Shown here: in pieces, positions 34,435 through 42,805 of the stretch
Layout of the letters: the number at the start of each line of letters is the position of its first letter
Numbering within the stretch: the first letter of the stretch is position 1
Source: Sphingobacteriaceae bacterium
GTDB lineage: Bacteria > Bacteroidota > Bacteroidia > UBA7662
Reading direction: 5' to 3'
DNA length: 42,805 nucleotides
NCBI GenBank assembly: GCA_013824115.1
Contig: PNNG01000024.1
Coordinates: 1-42,805, forward strand
Position numbers and translations under genes: made by a program
Notes under the pieces: model-generated
Seen by the model: the letters and a program-made list of their open reading frames with translations, nothing else
Told to the model about the DNA's origin: nothing
The model's database searches: none

Positions 34435-36411
34435 TTAAGCCTGTTCCATATATTCAGCAATTCGCTCAGCTACCTGCTTGGGCGTAAGGCCAAAATGCTC
34501 TGCCAGGGCGTCGCCAGGGGCTGAAAGACCGAAGGTATCTACGCCGATGTTGAGGCCGTCGATGCCGGTGAAACGCTGCCAGCCGAGGGTAACGCCGGCT
34601 TCGATGGATACGCGATATTTGGCCTCGAGGCTGTAAATCATGCGGCGGTAGTCGGCAGGCTGCTCATCGAACAGCTCCCAACAAGGCAAACTAATTACAC
34701 GTATGTTACCCCGACCTTCGGCCAATTTTTGCGCAGCTTCAATGGCCACCCAAACTTCCGAACCGCTGGCGAAAATCACTATTTCCACCGCTTCGCCGGG
34801 TTGTGTTTCGTATTTGATGTATCCACCGCGTGCCACATCTACAGGACCGTCGAGCGTAGGTACATTTTGGCGGGTGAGGGCCAACAAGCTGGGGCGGTGG
34901 GTTTCTTCGAGCCACTGCACCATGCTGGCCACGGTTTCGCGGGCGTCGGCTGGGCGGAACACCAATAAGCTTGGAATGGTACGCAGGCTCATTACATGCT
35001 CAATCGATTGGTGCGTAGGTCCATCTTCGCCCAGGAAAATGCTGTCGTGCGTAAATACGTGCAGCACCTGCAGCTCCTGTATGGCGCTCATGCGGATGGC
35101 GTTGCGGCTATAATCGCTGAACGTAAGGAAGGTGGCACCGTAAGGCAACATCCCACCATACAAAGCCATGCCGTTGAGGATGGCCGCCATGGGGAATTCG
35201 CGTACGCCAAAGGCCAAATTACGGCCAGCGCGATTAGATTTGCTAAACTCACCTACTGCAGCGGCAAAGGCCCCGGTATTGTTCGATGGCTCCAAGTCGG
35301 CACTGCCGCCCATGATGCCCGGAATGTTTTGGCCCATGAACTCGAGCATCTTGCCAAAAGCCACACGGGTAGCGAGCTTCTCTCCTATCGCAAAGCTGGG
35401 CATGCCCGTGAGGTCGATTTCGCCTTCGAGCAATTGGCCACAAAGGGTGTCGAAACTGCTATCGGCTTTGCGGCGGTTGCGCACGGCCATTTCCCAGCGG
35501 TCGGCTTCGTCGTTGTAGGTATTCAAGTTGGCGGTAAAGTAGTCTTTTACCTCTTCGCTTACTTGGAAGAAAGCCTCTGGATTGAGGCCCAACTTGCTTT
35601 TGGTAGCGGCAATTTCTTCGGGCTTGAGGGGTTCACCGTGGGTTTTGTGGCTGCCTTCCATGGTAGCGGCGCCTTTGGCCATCACGGTTTCGCCGATGAT
35701 GAGCAAGGGGCGGCTGCGCTCGGTTTGGGCATGGTCGAGCGAAGCACGGATGGCGGCATGGTCGTGCCCGTTGATTTCGAGTACTTCCCACTGCATCGCT
35801 TCAAATAGCTGGCGGAAGTTCACCGAGCTCACGCGTTCGGTTTTGCCCGAAATCTGTATGTCGTTTTTATCGTAATACACCACCAGGTTGTGCAAACCCA
35901 GGTGACCTGCAATTTGCATGGCACCCAGGGCCACGTCTTCTTGCAAATCGCCATCGCCAACCAGACTGTAAATTTTATTGTTGATGAGATCACTACCCAA
36001 TACTTCCTGTTGGTGCAGGGCGGCAATGGCCATGCCCACCGCCATGCTCACGCCTTGTCCGAGCGGACCCGTAGTGGCTTCCACGCCGGGGGTGAGGTGA
36101 CTTTCGGGGTGGCCCGGAGTGAGACTGCCCAATTGACGGAAATTTTCAAGCTCTTCGATGGGCAGCAAATCCATGAAATGCAGCAAGCTGTAGAGCAACA
36201 TCGACTCGTGGCCGGCCGACAGCACAAAGCGGTCGCGGTTGTGCCATTTGGGTGCCATCGGTGCAAAACGGAGGTAATCGCAGAACAAAATCACCGCAAA
36301 ATCGGCCGATGAAAAGGCTCCGCCGGGGTGGCCCGAATTGGCTTTGCGGGTGGCGTCCATCACGAGGCCTTTGAGTTCGGCAATGACGCGTTGATCGAGT
36401 GGTGCTGACAT
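34435..36411 (-). CDS. tkt: Transketolase
   Basis: This encodes 658 residues, the usual length. The enzyme transfers two-carbon units in the non-oxidative pentose phosphate pathway with thiamine diphosphate. The N-terminal domain has ANSGHPGGAFSSADF (the catalytic His region), LGQGVSMAVGMAIA and the TPP motif VGDGDLQEDVALGAMQIAG with the closing KND. The middle domain has GGSADLEPSN, FGVREFPMAAILNG and the conserved HDSIFLGEDGPTHQSIEH. The C-terminal domain ends EYMEQA. The frame is open up to 36597, but the added 62 residues are repeat-derived and low in quality, so I start at MSAPLDQRVIAEL. A TACCTTTG element just upstream agrees with this start. Confidence 0.96.
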   Translation of the reverse strand: MSAPLDQRVIAELKGLVMDATRKANSGHPGGAFSSADFAVILFCDYLRFAPMAPKWHNRDRFVLSAGHESMLLYSLLHFMDLLPIEELENFRQLGSLTPGHPESHLTPGVEATTGPLGQGVSMAVGMAIAALHQQEVLGSDLINNKIYSLVGDGDLQEDVALGAMQIAGHLGLHNLVVYYDKNDIQISGKTERVSSVNFRQLFEAMQWEVLEINGHDHAAIRASLDHAQTERSRPLLIIGETVMAKGAATMEGSHKTHGEPLKPEEIAATKSKLGLNPEAFFQVSEEVKDYFTANLNTYNDEADRWEMAVRNRRKADSSFDTLCGQLLEGEIDLTGMPSFAIGEKLATRVAFGKMLEFMGQNIPGIMGGSADLEPSNNTGAFAAAVGEFSKSNRAGRNLAFGVREFPMAAILNGMALYGGMLPYGATFLTFSDYSRNAIRMSAIQELQVLHVFTHDSIFLGEDGPTHQSIEHVMSLRTIPSLLVFRPADARETVASMVQWLEETHRPSLLALTRQNVPTLDGPVDVARGGYIKYETQPGEAVEIVIFASGSEVWVAIEAAQKLAEGRGNIRVISLPCWELFDEQPADYRRMIYSLEAKYRVSIEAGVTLGWQRFTGIDGLNIGVDTFGLSAPGDALAEHFGLTPKQVAERIAEYMEQA

Positions 36412-36428
36412 GCTGGGAAAAATTTGTG

Positions 36429-36436
36429 CAAAGGTA
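36429..36436 (-). promoter_or_regulatory. -7 promoter element of transketolase
   Basis: TACCTTTG on the minus strand matches TAnnTTTG and ends 17 bases before the start codon at 36411, which rules out the longer reading frame beginning at 36597. No clear -33 box is seen. Confidence 0.38.
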
Positions 36437-36469
36437 CTCTTTTTTGCGCTAAAGCGCAGGGGATGGCCA

Positions 36470-36740
36470 TTGGCTGTTAATGCCCTGCATGGCGGGCTGG
36501 TAATGTCCCGAAGTTTCGGGACTGTTAATGGCCTTTGGCCTGGTAATGTCCCGCAGGTGCGGGCTGGGGAGGCGCTTCGCGCTGGGGTGGCACGCAATCC
36601 GTAAAAATCCGCTCAATCTGCGTCATCTGCGTTCCATAGCGACTTAGAACGCGGAGCACGCGGATGGGGCAGAAAGGCGCGGAGAATGGAGAAGAAAACC
36701 TGTGAAGACCCGCCCAATCAGCGTCATCTGCGGTCTATAA
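36470..36740. repeat. Hairpin cluster and two copies of the CTGCGTCATCTGCGG repeat
   Basis: The part 36470-36590 holds mini-hairpins of the kind seen at 30820-30985, such as GTCCCGAAGTTTCGGGAC (36505-36522), GGCCTTTGGCC and GTCCCGCAGGTGCGGGC. Two copies of the dispersed repeat follow at 36599-36640 and 36702-36740, with a purine-rich GCGGAGCACGCGGATG segment between them. No gene is present between transketolase and the 52-residue gene. Confidence 0.75.
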
Positions 36741-36801
36741 GTGCGCAAGATGCAACCCAATGTAAATTGCCGAAATAATAACCTATTTCCTCTAGAAGCT
36801 T

Positions 36802-36960
36802 TTAGGATTTGGTAATTTTCACCTTCCTTAAGTAATTCTTAGCTTCTGCTACTTTTTCGGGGAATAAATCTCTGTCTTTCAGCTTTGATGCAACCAACGA
36901 CAAAAGTCCGGTTTCAGGTACTTTTACCCATTCCTTTGCATTTGCTTTTTTAGCTTTCAT
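36802..36960 (-). CDS. 52-residue basic protein coupled to the DUF6934 gene
   Basis: This small gene encodes 52 residues beginning MKAKKANAKEWVKVPETGLL, then SLVASKLKDRDLFPEKVAEA and ending YLRKVKITKS. It is strongly basic (many Lys/Arg) and probably helical after residue 20. Its ATG overlaps the TGA of the upstream DUF6934 gene by four bases (36957-36960), the mark of translational coupling, which makes it a real gene despite its size. I do not recognise a described family. The fixed pairing suggests it binds or regulates the DUF6934 product, but that is inference. Confidence 0.72.
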   Translation of the reverse strand: MKAKKANAKEWVKVPETGLLSLVASKLKDRDLFPEKVAEAKNYLRKVKITKS

Positions 36961-37520
36961 GATGTAAATCTATGTTTTTTTCTCATTAGAAGCACAAAGT
37001 CATACTTTTTGTGCTGTTCATAGTCTTCTAAAATAGCCTGTTGCAATGGATTAATCAATCCGCCAAGGAATTGATAATCATCCTCCAATTTATCGAAATT
37101 CTTGTCAATGTAGCCTCGATAAATATTTATTCTTCTGTTTTGTTTCTGACATACATTGGTGCACTTCTTCTCGCATTGAAGTTTGCATTTTTCTATGAAA
37201 TCAGGCCTGCCATCGCTTCCTTGAACCATTAATATGGCTTGCTCAAAATGGCCAAAGAAAACAGGTATGGTATTTAAAACGGTCTGAAAAACCTTGTAAA
37301 CGTCGCCGTTATTTGTATTTACATCGTCTATAATGATGTCCTTTTCTATATCATAATCGCCAAAACCAAGATTGTAAATATCTCGACCGTTCAGCTTTTG
37401 TACGAACGCATACTGAATCGCCTTTATGACATCTCGTTGCCCTTTACTTATAAAAAAGAACTTTAAGCCATATTCCGATTTGTCCTCCGCTATATTATAA
37501 GCACTTTCTTTGCTGCTCAT
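36957..37520 (-). CDS. DUF6934-family protein
   Basis: This encodes 187 residues. Family-like segments are YGLKFFFISKGQRDVIKAIQ, YNLGFGDYD, DDVNTNNGDVYKVFQTVLNT, and a region AILMVQGSDGRPDF with GS followed by R. The C-terminus has DDYQFLGGLINP and YDFVLLMRKK. An insert with four cysteines (CKLQCEKKCTNVC, about 125-137) is unusual and could bind a metal. The function of DUF6934 is unknown. Upstream in-frame ATGs at 37556 and 37541 exist, but a strong promoter at 37542-37574 places transcription start after them, so 37520 is the start. It is coupled to the 52-residue gene downstream. Confidence 0.78.
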   Translation of the reverse strand: MSSKESAYNIAEDKSEYGLKFFFISKGQRDVIKAIQYAFVQKLNGRDIYNLGFGDYDIEKDIIIDDVNTNNGDVYKVFQTVLNTIPVFFGHFEQAILMVQGSDGRPDFIEKCKLQCEKKCTNVCQKQNRRINIYRGYIDKNFDKLEDDYQFLGGLINPLQQAILEDYEQHKKYDFVLLMRKKHRFTS

Positions 37521-37541
37521 ACACTTGTAGATTTCACTCAT

Positions 37542-37574
37542 CAAAATTAATAACATCCGTTAGTTTTGTCAAAA
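37542..37574 (-). promoter_or_regulatory. Promoter of the DUF6934 pair
   Basis: On the minus strand, TTTTG (37574-37570) is followed after 20 bases by TAATTTTG (37549-37542), a full match to TAnnTTTG. Transcription should begin near 37536, leaving a leader of about 16 bases before the ATG at 37520 and excluding the earlier ATGs. Confidence 0.55.
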
Positions 37575-37670
37575 TGAGCTTTTCCAACACAGGGGACTTG
37601 CCAAGTGAAGTCCCTTGGCAATACAGAATACGCCGATCGGGCTAGTGGCTGCGGCTGGCTTGATAAAAAA

Positions 37671-37712
37671 TCCGTGAAAATCCGCCCAATCTGCGTCATC
37701 TGCGGTCCATCC
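37671..37712. repeat. Dispersed repeat of the CTGCGTCATCTGCGG family, copy 4
   Basis: AATCCGCCCAATCTGCGTC and the following ATCTGCGGTCCATCC nearly match the copies at 31001, 36599 and 36702. It lies just upstream of the type B T9SS gene. Confidence 0.75.
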
Positions 37713-37768
37713 AGGCGCAAGTAACAACAGGCTGGAAAATGCCGGAAAAATCACGAAATTGGGGGCTG

Positions 37769-40693
37769 ATGAAGCGACTATTTTTATTGCTGAGCTTATT
37801 GTCAGGTTTTGAGGCTTTTGCGGCTGAACCTGCCACCGTTTTTATTCCCAACAAAGGGCAGTTTAAGGGTCCGCACCTGTTTCAAGCAGGCTTTGGTAAA
37901 ACCACCCTCTTCTTCGAAAAAGACGGTGTACGCATTGCCTTGCTCGATGGAGAAAGCATGCACCACGCCAACCACCAAAGCGTGCTCGATGAAAAGGGCA
38001 GTGTGATCAAAGGCCACAACCTGCGATTGAGGATTTTGGGTGGGGCTGCCCAGGCACTGGAGGGAACCGGCATTGAAAGCAAAGCGAAGCATCATTACCT
38101 CCTGGGAGCAGGAAAATGGAGCGTCCGCCCCACGCAAAAACTGAGATACCGCGAGGTGTACGCCGGCATAGATATGTTGTGGCAGCTGCACGCTGGCAAA
38201 ATGAAATACGATTTTGAGGTAAAAGTAGGCGCCGATCCATCCAAAATTCGCTTGCAGTACGAAGGTGCCGATGCCGTGAGTTTGCGCAAAGGACAGCTGT
38301 GGGTAAAAACTTCGGTGGGCGACTGGCTCGAAGCTTCACCCATTGCTTATCAACGCGATGGACAAACACGGATGGAAGTGCCTTGCCAATTTGTGCTGCG
38401 GCAAGGCGAAATCAGCTTCCAATTTCCCAAAGGCTACAACAAAAACCTGCCCCTGATTATCGACCCCACCCTCGTTTTCAGTACTTATTCGGGCGCTACT
38501 TCCGACAATTTTGGATTTACAGCTTGTTCCGACCAAGGCTCCAATATCTACACGGGCGGAATCGTTTTTGGTCCCGGCTTTCCGGTCAGCCTGGGCGCCT
38601 ACCAAACCACCTGGCGGGGCAATACCATCGACAGCACTGCAGATATCCAAGTGGATATTGCCTTGATGAAGTTTAGTCCCACCGGCGACCAACTTCTCTA
38701 CGCCACCTTTTTGGGCGGTAACCGCATTGAACGCCCACACAGCATTGTTGCCAATAACCAAGGCGAATTGTACATCATGGGAAGCACCAACAGCGCCAAT
38801 TTCCCCATGGATGGGAGTGGACTCGACAAATCGCATAATGGGCTGTACGACATTTTTGTGAGTCGACTCAGTGCCGATGGCAGCCAGTTGCAAGCCAGTA
38901 CTTTTTACGGTGGCTTGCAAAACGACGGAATCAACTTAGCACCCAATTTAAGGAGCAGCTATGCCGATGAATTTCGTGGAGATGTGTTTTTAACCAGTTC
39001 AGGCGATGTGATGGTGGCCAGCATGACCGGCAGCGGTGCCTTAGGCACTGCTCAGGCCTTTCAGCCCAATTATGGTGGGGGTCCTACCGATGGCATTGTG
39101 TTTCGCCTTTCAGCCGATTTACAACAACTGCGATGGACCACCTACCTGGGTGGGACTGGTGCCGATGCCCTATACAGCGTGAAAGAAGGCAGCGGCGGTG
39201 AAGTAGTAGTAGCCGGTGGAACAGCCAGCAATTTTACCTTGCCTGGATTTGGCTTTCAAACCAGCCATGCTGGCGGTACCGATGGCATGGTGGCGCGTTT
39301 TCAGGCCGCAAATGGACAAGGCATCAGCGGTACCTTTTTAGGGTCGGCGGGCTACGACCAGCTTTTTTTCGTTGATGTGGATGGCATTGGCGATGTGTAT
39401 GTAAATGGCCATACCGACAGTAATTTGGTGAGCTTTGGCACCAATTATACCGATCCACGCTCAGGGCAGTACATCGGCTGTTTTAGTCCGCAATTAGGCA
39501 CCCTCCGCTGGCTCGGCCGCTATGGCGCACGTACAGGCAAACCCGAGCTCAACCTATCAGCCTTTGTGGTTGATTTGTGCCAAAATATTTATGTTTCGGG
39601 CTGGACGGGCAATATTTTCAACAGCAGTTCAGCAGGACCTACCAATTTCCAACTCACCAACAATGCCCGTCAAACCACCAGCGATGGCCTCGATTTTTAC
39701 CTCGCCGCCTTTTCACCCGGTATGCTCACGCTACAATACTCAACCTTCTTTGGCGGTGCAGCCAGTCCCGACCATGTAGACGGTGGCACCAGTCGGTTCG
39801 ACAAACGTGGGGTGATGTACCAAGCTGTTTGTGCAGGCTGCGGTGGTCGCGATGATTTTCCGTTAACCCCCAACGCCTATTCCGACACCAACGGCAGCAA
39901 CAATTGCAACAACGCCGTTTTCAAATTGGCCTTTGAGCTCGAAAGTGGCTTGGGTGCCCGTTTTGGCTGGGTTGATCCTCCCACCTGGTGTGCACCACTT
40001 ACCTTACAAATGCAGGATTTCAGCAGAACCATCGGCAATACCAGCTGGGAATGGATCAGCGGAGCCGGTGAAACAAGCTCGTTGCAAAATCCGGTATTCA
40101 ATTTCAATGAGCCCGGTACCTACCGCATCCAAATGCGCATCAGTTCGCCCACGGCTTGTAATGGTTTTGATACGCTGAGCCGAACCATCACCGTTTTTGC
40201 TCCCCCTCCCCTTCAACTCCCCGCCGATACCTGTTTGTGCCTCGAAGATGGCTACACCCTCACTTCCAATATTCCCGGTCGCACTTTTGATTGGAGTGGT
40301 GCCATTACCAGCTCCGATATCAGCATTACACCCAGCCAAACAGGCACTTACCGTCTCACCCTCACCGATGATAATGGCTGCACGGCCAGCGATTCGGTGA
40401 ATTTGATAGTCATTCCATGCTTCGGCAACGTTACCAATGTGATTACCCCCAATGGCGACAACCTCAACGAACGGGTGACCCTGCCCGGCAACAATTTCAA
40501 CGATTTCAGCTTGCGGGTTTTTAACCGGTGGGGACAAGAAGTTTTCAGTACCAAAAACCAAAGTTTGGGCTGGGGTGGTGAAGATATGTTGGGAGGCAAA
40601 TTGGGCAGTGGCGATTATTTTGTGCGCATCAGTGCCCGCTTTTGCGAAAACCGATTGACGGAAAGAGATTTCCCCGTGAAGTTGATTCGATGA
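37769..40693 (+). CDS. Large surface protein with T9SS type B (CHU_C) sorting domain
   Basis: This encodes 974 residues. A signal peptide (MKRLFLLLSLLSGFEAFAA) precedes an N-terminal domain of about 220 residues (FIPNKGQFKGPHLFQAG to LPLIIDPTLVFSTYSG), of the type found before SBBP beta-propeller repeats. Repeated blade-like segments follow: DQLLYATFLGG, DIFVSRLSADGSQLQASTF, GIVFRLSADLQQLRWTTYL and similar. A PKD-like domain (about 740-830) and an Ig-like segment come next. The end is a type B sorting domain: VITPNGDNLNERVTL, FNRWGQEVF and GSGDYFVRI. It should be exported by T9SS to the surface. An ATG at 37739 would add ten residues before the signal peptide, so I prefer 37769. Its binding partner is unknown. 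Confidence 0.9.
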   Translation: MKRLFLLLSLLSGFEAFAAEPATVFIPNKGQFKGPHLFQAGFGKTTLFFEKDGVRIALLDGESMHHANHQSVLDEKGSVIKGHNLRLRILGGAAQALEGTGIESKAKHHYLLGAGKWSVRPTQKLRYREVYAGIDMLWQLHAGKMKYDFEVKVGADPSKIRLQYEGADAVSLRKGQLWVKTSVGDWLEASPIAYQRDGQTRMEVPCQFVLRQGEISFQFPKGYNKNLPLIIDPTLVFSTYSGATSDNFGFTACSDQGSNIYTGGIVFGPGFPVSLGAYQTTWRGNTIDSTADIQVDIALMKFSPTGDQLLYATFLGGNRIERPHSIVANNQGELYIMGSTNSANFPMDGSGLDKSHNGLYDIFVSRLSADGSQLQASTFYGGLQNDGINLAPNLRSSYADEFRGDVFLTSSGDVMVASMTGSGALGTAQAFQPNYGGGPTDGIVFRLSADLQQLRWTTYLGGTGADALYSVKEGSGGEVVVAGGTASNFTLPGFGFQTSHAGGTDGMVARFQAANGQGISGTFLGSAGYDQLFFVDVDGIGDVYVNGHTDSNLVSFGTNYTDPRSGQYIGCFSPQLGTLRWLGRYGARTGKPELNLSAFVVDLCQNIYVSGWTGNIFNSSSAGPTNFQLTNNARQTTSDGLDFYLAAFSPGMLTLQYSTFFGGAASPDHVDGGTSRFDKRGVMYQAVCAGCGGRDDFPLTPNAYSDTNGSNNCNNAVFKLAFELESGLGARFGWVDPPTWCAPLTLQMQDFSRTIGNTSWEWISGAGETSSLQNPVFNFNEPGTYRIQMRISSPTACNGFDTLSRTITVFAPPPLQLPADTCLCLEDGYTLTSNIPGRTFDWSGAITSSDISITPSQTGTYRLTLTDDNGCTASDSVNLIVIPCFGNVTNVITPNGDNLNERVTLPGNNFNDFSLRVFNRWGQEVFSTKNQSLGWGGEDMLGGKLGSGDYFVRISARFCENRLTERDFPVKLIR

Positions 40694-40766
40694 GCTAGAA
40701 GTCCAATCACCTTATTTTTCACAGCCTTTCCCCCATTCCTTTTGCCTGCCTAGACCAAAAAACGGG

Positions 40767-40787
40767 TACAACCTTGGGTTGTATTTT
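40767..40787 (+). terminator. Probable terminator of the type B T9SS gene
   Basis: A 7-bp stem (TACAACC at 40767-40773 with GGTTGTA at 40777-40783), a 3-base loop and TTTT. It is weaker than the others and lies 74 bases after the stop. Confidence 0.5.
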
Positions 40788-40856
40788 GCTATAAGGTGTT
40801 TATATGAAAGCCGCTAGTCTATGGATTAACCTTTTCAAACCTGCACTCTATGCCAT

Positions 40857-40886
40857 AAAAAAACCGCTGCTCTTTCGAACAGCGGC
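40857..40886 (-). terminator. Terminator of citrate synthase
   Basis: A stem with CCGCTG (40864-40869) and CAGCGG (40880-40885) followed on the minus strand by a seven-T run. It lies 21 bases beyond the gltA stop. Confidence 0.85.
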
Positions 40887-40906
40887 TAGTATCAAATTCA
40901 ACCAAC

Positions 40907-42193
40907 TTAACGCTTGGTGATAGGCGTATAATCGCGCTTGGGGTGACCAATGTACACCTGGCGGGGACGGCCAATGGGCTCGTTGCCTTCGCGCATTTCT
41001 TTCCACTGGGCAATCCAGCCTGGGAGTCGACCCAAGGCGAACATCACCGTAAACATATCGGTAGGAATGCCAATAGCGCGGTAAATAATGCCCGAGTAGA
41101 AGTCTACGTTCGGATACAACTTGCGCTCGATGAAGTACGGATCGCTCAAAGCGGCTTCTTCCAATTGTTTGGCGATGTCGAGGATGGGGTCGTTGATGCC
41201 CAAACGGTTCAACACCTGGTCGCAAGCCTGCTTAATGATTTTAGCACGTGGGTCGAAATTCTTGTACACCCGGTGACCGAAGCCCATCAAACGGAAAGGA
41301 TCGTTCTTGTCTTTGGCCTTGTTGATGTATTTCATGGCATCGCCACCGTCGGCTTTGATTTGCTCGAGCATTTCAATCACCGCCTGGTTAGCACCACCGT
41401 GTAGCGGTCCCCACAAAGCACCAATACCCGCCGACATGGCTGCATAGATGTTCGCATGTGAAGAACCTACGATACGCACCGTGCTGGTGGAGCAGTTTTG
41501 CTCGTGGTCGGCATGCAGAATCAACAATTTATTGAGGGCATCCACCACCACTGGATCTGGCACATACTCCTCGGTACGGTGACCGAACATCATTTGCAAG
41601 AAGTTCGATACATAGTCGTACTTGTTATTGGGGTACATATAAGGGTGCCCCATCGACTTTTTGTACGTCCAAGCCGCGATGGTTGCCATTTTCGCAATCA
41701 AGCGGTGGATGGTGCGATCTACTTCTTCGGGCGAGCGGTTCGGATTCAACGAATTCGGGTAGAAGCTGCTCAACGAAGCAATGGTGCTCATCAAAACACC
41801 CATGGGGTGGGTGCCACCGGGATAGGCATCCAAGAATTTCTTGATGTTTTCGTGCACCAAAGTACGGCGGGTAATGCTGTTATTGAACCACTCAAGCTGT
41901 GAAGCGGTGGGCAATTCGCCGTAGATGAGCAAATAGCTCACTTCCATGAAGCTGGAGTGCTCGGCCAACTGTTCGATGGGATAGCCACGGTAGCGCAAAA
42001 TGCCTTCATCACCGTCGATAAAGGCGATGGCGCTTTTGGTAGCTCCAGTATTTTTGTAGCCAATGTCCAAGGTAATCAGGCCCGATTCATCTCTCAACTT
42101 CGAGATGTCCATGGCGGCTTCGTTTTCCGTCCCAACAATTACAGGCAGTTTGTAGGTCTTTCCACCGTAATTGATTTCAGCTGAATTCGACAT
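40907..42193 (-). CDS. gltA: Citrate synthase
   Basis: This encodes 428 residues and condenses oxaloacetate with acetyl-CoA in the first step of the TCA cycle. Length and motifs match the hexameric, NADH-sensitive bacterial type: LHADHEQNCSTSTVR, WGPLHGGANQ with catalytic His265, MGFGHRVYKNFDPRA with His307, and PNVDFYSGII with Asp364. There is no signal peptide. It is a single-gene unit with its own terminator. A long divergent spacer of about 165 bases separates it from the pterin dehydratase gene and should contain both promoters, though I see no strong consensus there. Confidence 0.97.
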   Translation of the reverse strand: MSNSAEINYGGKTYKLPVIVGTENEAAMDISKLRDESGLITLDIGYKNTGATKSAIAFIDGDEGILRYRGYPIEQLAEHSSFMEVSYLLIYGELPTASQLEWFNNSITRRTLVHENIKKFLDAYPGGTHPMGVLMSTIASLSSFYPNSLNPNRSPEEVDRTIHRLIAKMATIAAWTYKKSMGHPYMYPNNKYDYVSNFLQMMFGHRTEEYVPDPVVVDALNKLLILHADHEQNCSTSTVRIVGSSHANIYAAMSAGIGALWGPLHGGANQAVIEMLEQIKADGGDAMKYINKAKDKNDPFRLMGFGHRVYKNFDPRAKIIKQACDQVLNRLGINDPILDIAKQLEEAALSDPYFIERKLYPNVDFYSGIIYRAIGIPTDMFTVMFALGRLPGWIAQWKEMREGNEPIGRPRQVYIGHPKRDYTPITKR

Positions 42194-42359
42194 ATATAGG
42201 TAGTGTTTTGATTGTTTTCGGGGCCTGAGAGTCCATTTTTCGATGGCAGCGTAAAAATCCGCAAAAAAGGCGCACTTTCAGCCACACATCTGTTTTATTT
42301 TTAATGTATTCATATAAACGAACAGTGTCGAAAAAGTTTCCTCACAAACCCCCCAAAAC

Positions 42360-42656
42360 ATGAAAAACCGCATTTTACTCGATTCAGCCACCCTTGATTT
42401 GTTGCGCTTGCAACTAACCAACTGGGAAGTGACGCCCCAAGCCCTCAAACGGCTATATGTATTTAGCAACTTTTCGGAAGCCTGGGCCTTCATGAACCGG
42501 GTTGCGCTATTGGCCGAAAAACACGACCACCACCCCAATTGGAGCAATGTGTACAACCGCGTAGAAATTACGCTCTTCACCCACGACCGGGGCGGAGTGA
42601 CCGAATTGGATGCCTATATGGCGGCGGAGATAGAACGGATGGCGTTCGGCAAATAG
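42360..42656 (+). CDS. 4a-hydroxytetrahydrobiopterin dehydratase (pterin carbinolamine dehydratase)
   Basis: This encodes 98 residues, the normal size of this single-domain cytoplasmic enzyme. It dehydrates the 4a-hydroxy pterin made by aromatic amino acid hydroxylases and thereby recycles tetrahydrobiopterin. The catalytic motif [18 protein letters not shown] carries the conserved histidine pair and Trp, followed by [13 protein letters not shown]. No phenylalanine hydroxylase gene is adjacent. In some bacteria such proteins act in molybdopterin or folate chemistry instead, so the pathway is not certain. Confidence 0.93.
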   Translation: MKNRILLDSATLDLLRLQLTNWEVTPQALKRLYVFSNFSEAWAFMNRVALLAEKHDHHPNWSNVYNRVEITLFTHDRGGVTELDAYMAAEIERMAFGK

Positions 42657-42713
42657 CTGTCTACCTCCACCGATCCCTGGGCGGAGGCAAAGGGCCCCCT
42701 TCAGCCAACCGCC

Positions 42714-42805
42714 TCACCTTACCACCTGCATTTTCAAATGTTTGTACTCCGATCGGCCATTGCCTTCATACAAAACACTTACATGGTATTGCCCCATGGC
42801 CCATG
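42714..42805 (-). CDS. C-terminal end of a T9SS type A protein (start outside window)
   Basis: Only the last 30 codons are visible. They read WAMGQYHVSVLYEGNGRSEY, then KHLKMQVVR and stop. The Gly-x-Tyr-x-Val start, a hydrophilic turn and a Lys-x-Met-x-Val-Val-Arg end are typical for the last strands of a T9SS type A sorting domain. The rest of the protein lies beyond the window edge. This small sample cannot say what the protein does. Confidence 0.6.
   Translation of the reverse strand, partial: WAMGQYHVSVLYEGNGRSEYKHLKMQVVR

Noticed and set aside
36412..36597. 62-codon N-terminal extension of transketolase
   Set aside because: The sequence is derived from the hairpin cluster, and a promoter element at 36429-36436 lies inside it.

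Overview
The window looks like a chromosomal segment of a free-living Bacteroidota bacterium, probably near the Saprospirales/Chitinophagales/Sphingobacteriales. The evidence is a set of proteins with type IX secretion (T9SS) type A or type B C-terminal sorting domains, a SusC/SusD outer-membrane pair, Omp28-type lipoproteins beside a DUF6029-type protein, DUF3667, DUF6952 and DUF6934 families, and several promoters of the Bacteroidota form TTG-N19-21-TAnnTTTG. I saw no rRNA, tRNA, insertion sequence or CRISPR array.

Layout. 1-5308 (minus): a truncated Omp28-like lipoprotein, a large T9SS-secreted protein, and an Omp28/DUF6029 pair. 5404-7717: a TlpA-type thiol oxidoreductase converging on a BadF-type sugar kinase and 6-phosphofructokinase. 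7883-16929: a starch or alpha-glucan locus made of a small secreted protein, a secreted GH13 alpha-amylase and, convergent to them, SusD and SusC. 17101-17700: a UPF0316 membrane protein. 17701-19424: a non-coding repeat region holding a ten-copy tandem array of 116-bp units built from nested inverted repeats. 19425-20938: a MotA/MotB-like stator pair whose MotA carries Na+-type threonines. 21366-24603: catalase-peroxidase KatG, then thioredoxin plus a DUF6952-like partner. 24843-28971: an AT-rich three-gene operon of a C5-cytosine methyltransferase, a GHKL (MutL/MORC/Hsp90-type) ATPase and an unrecognised 394-residue protein, which I read as a restriction- or defence-like island. 29149-29391: an antitoxin-like gene with no visible toxin. 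29437-34216: an amidohydrolase-like protein without its metal ligands, a DUF3667 membrane protein and two tandem T9SS paralogues. 34435-42805: transketolase, a DUF6934 gene overlapping a 52-residue basic protein, a T9SS type B surface protein, citrate synthase, a pterin carbinolamine dehydratase and the tail of another T9SS protein.

How it fits together. The core genes (pfkA, tkt, gltA, katG, thioredoxin) suggest an aerobic heterotroph with glycolysis, pentose phosphate pathway and TCA cycle, and the amylase plus SusCD would supply it with glucan oligosaccharides. The accessory interest lies in the methyltransferase/GHKL/unknown operon, the DUF6934 pair, the stator genes without flagellar neighbours, and the unusual density of intergenic inverted repeats. 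All functions are inferred from sequence motifs read by eye; no database search was run.
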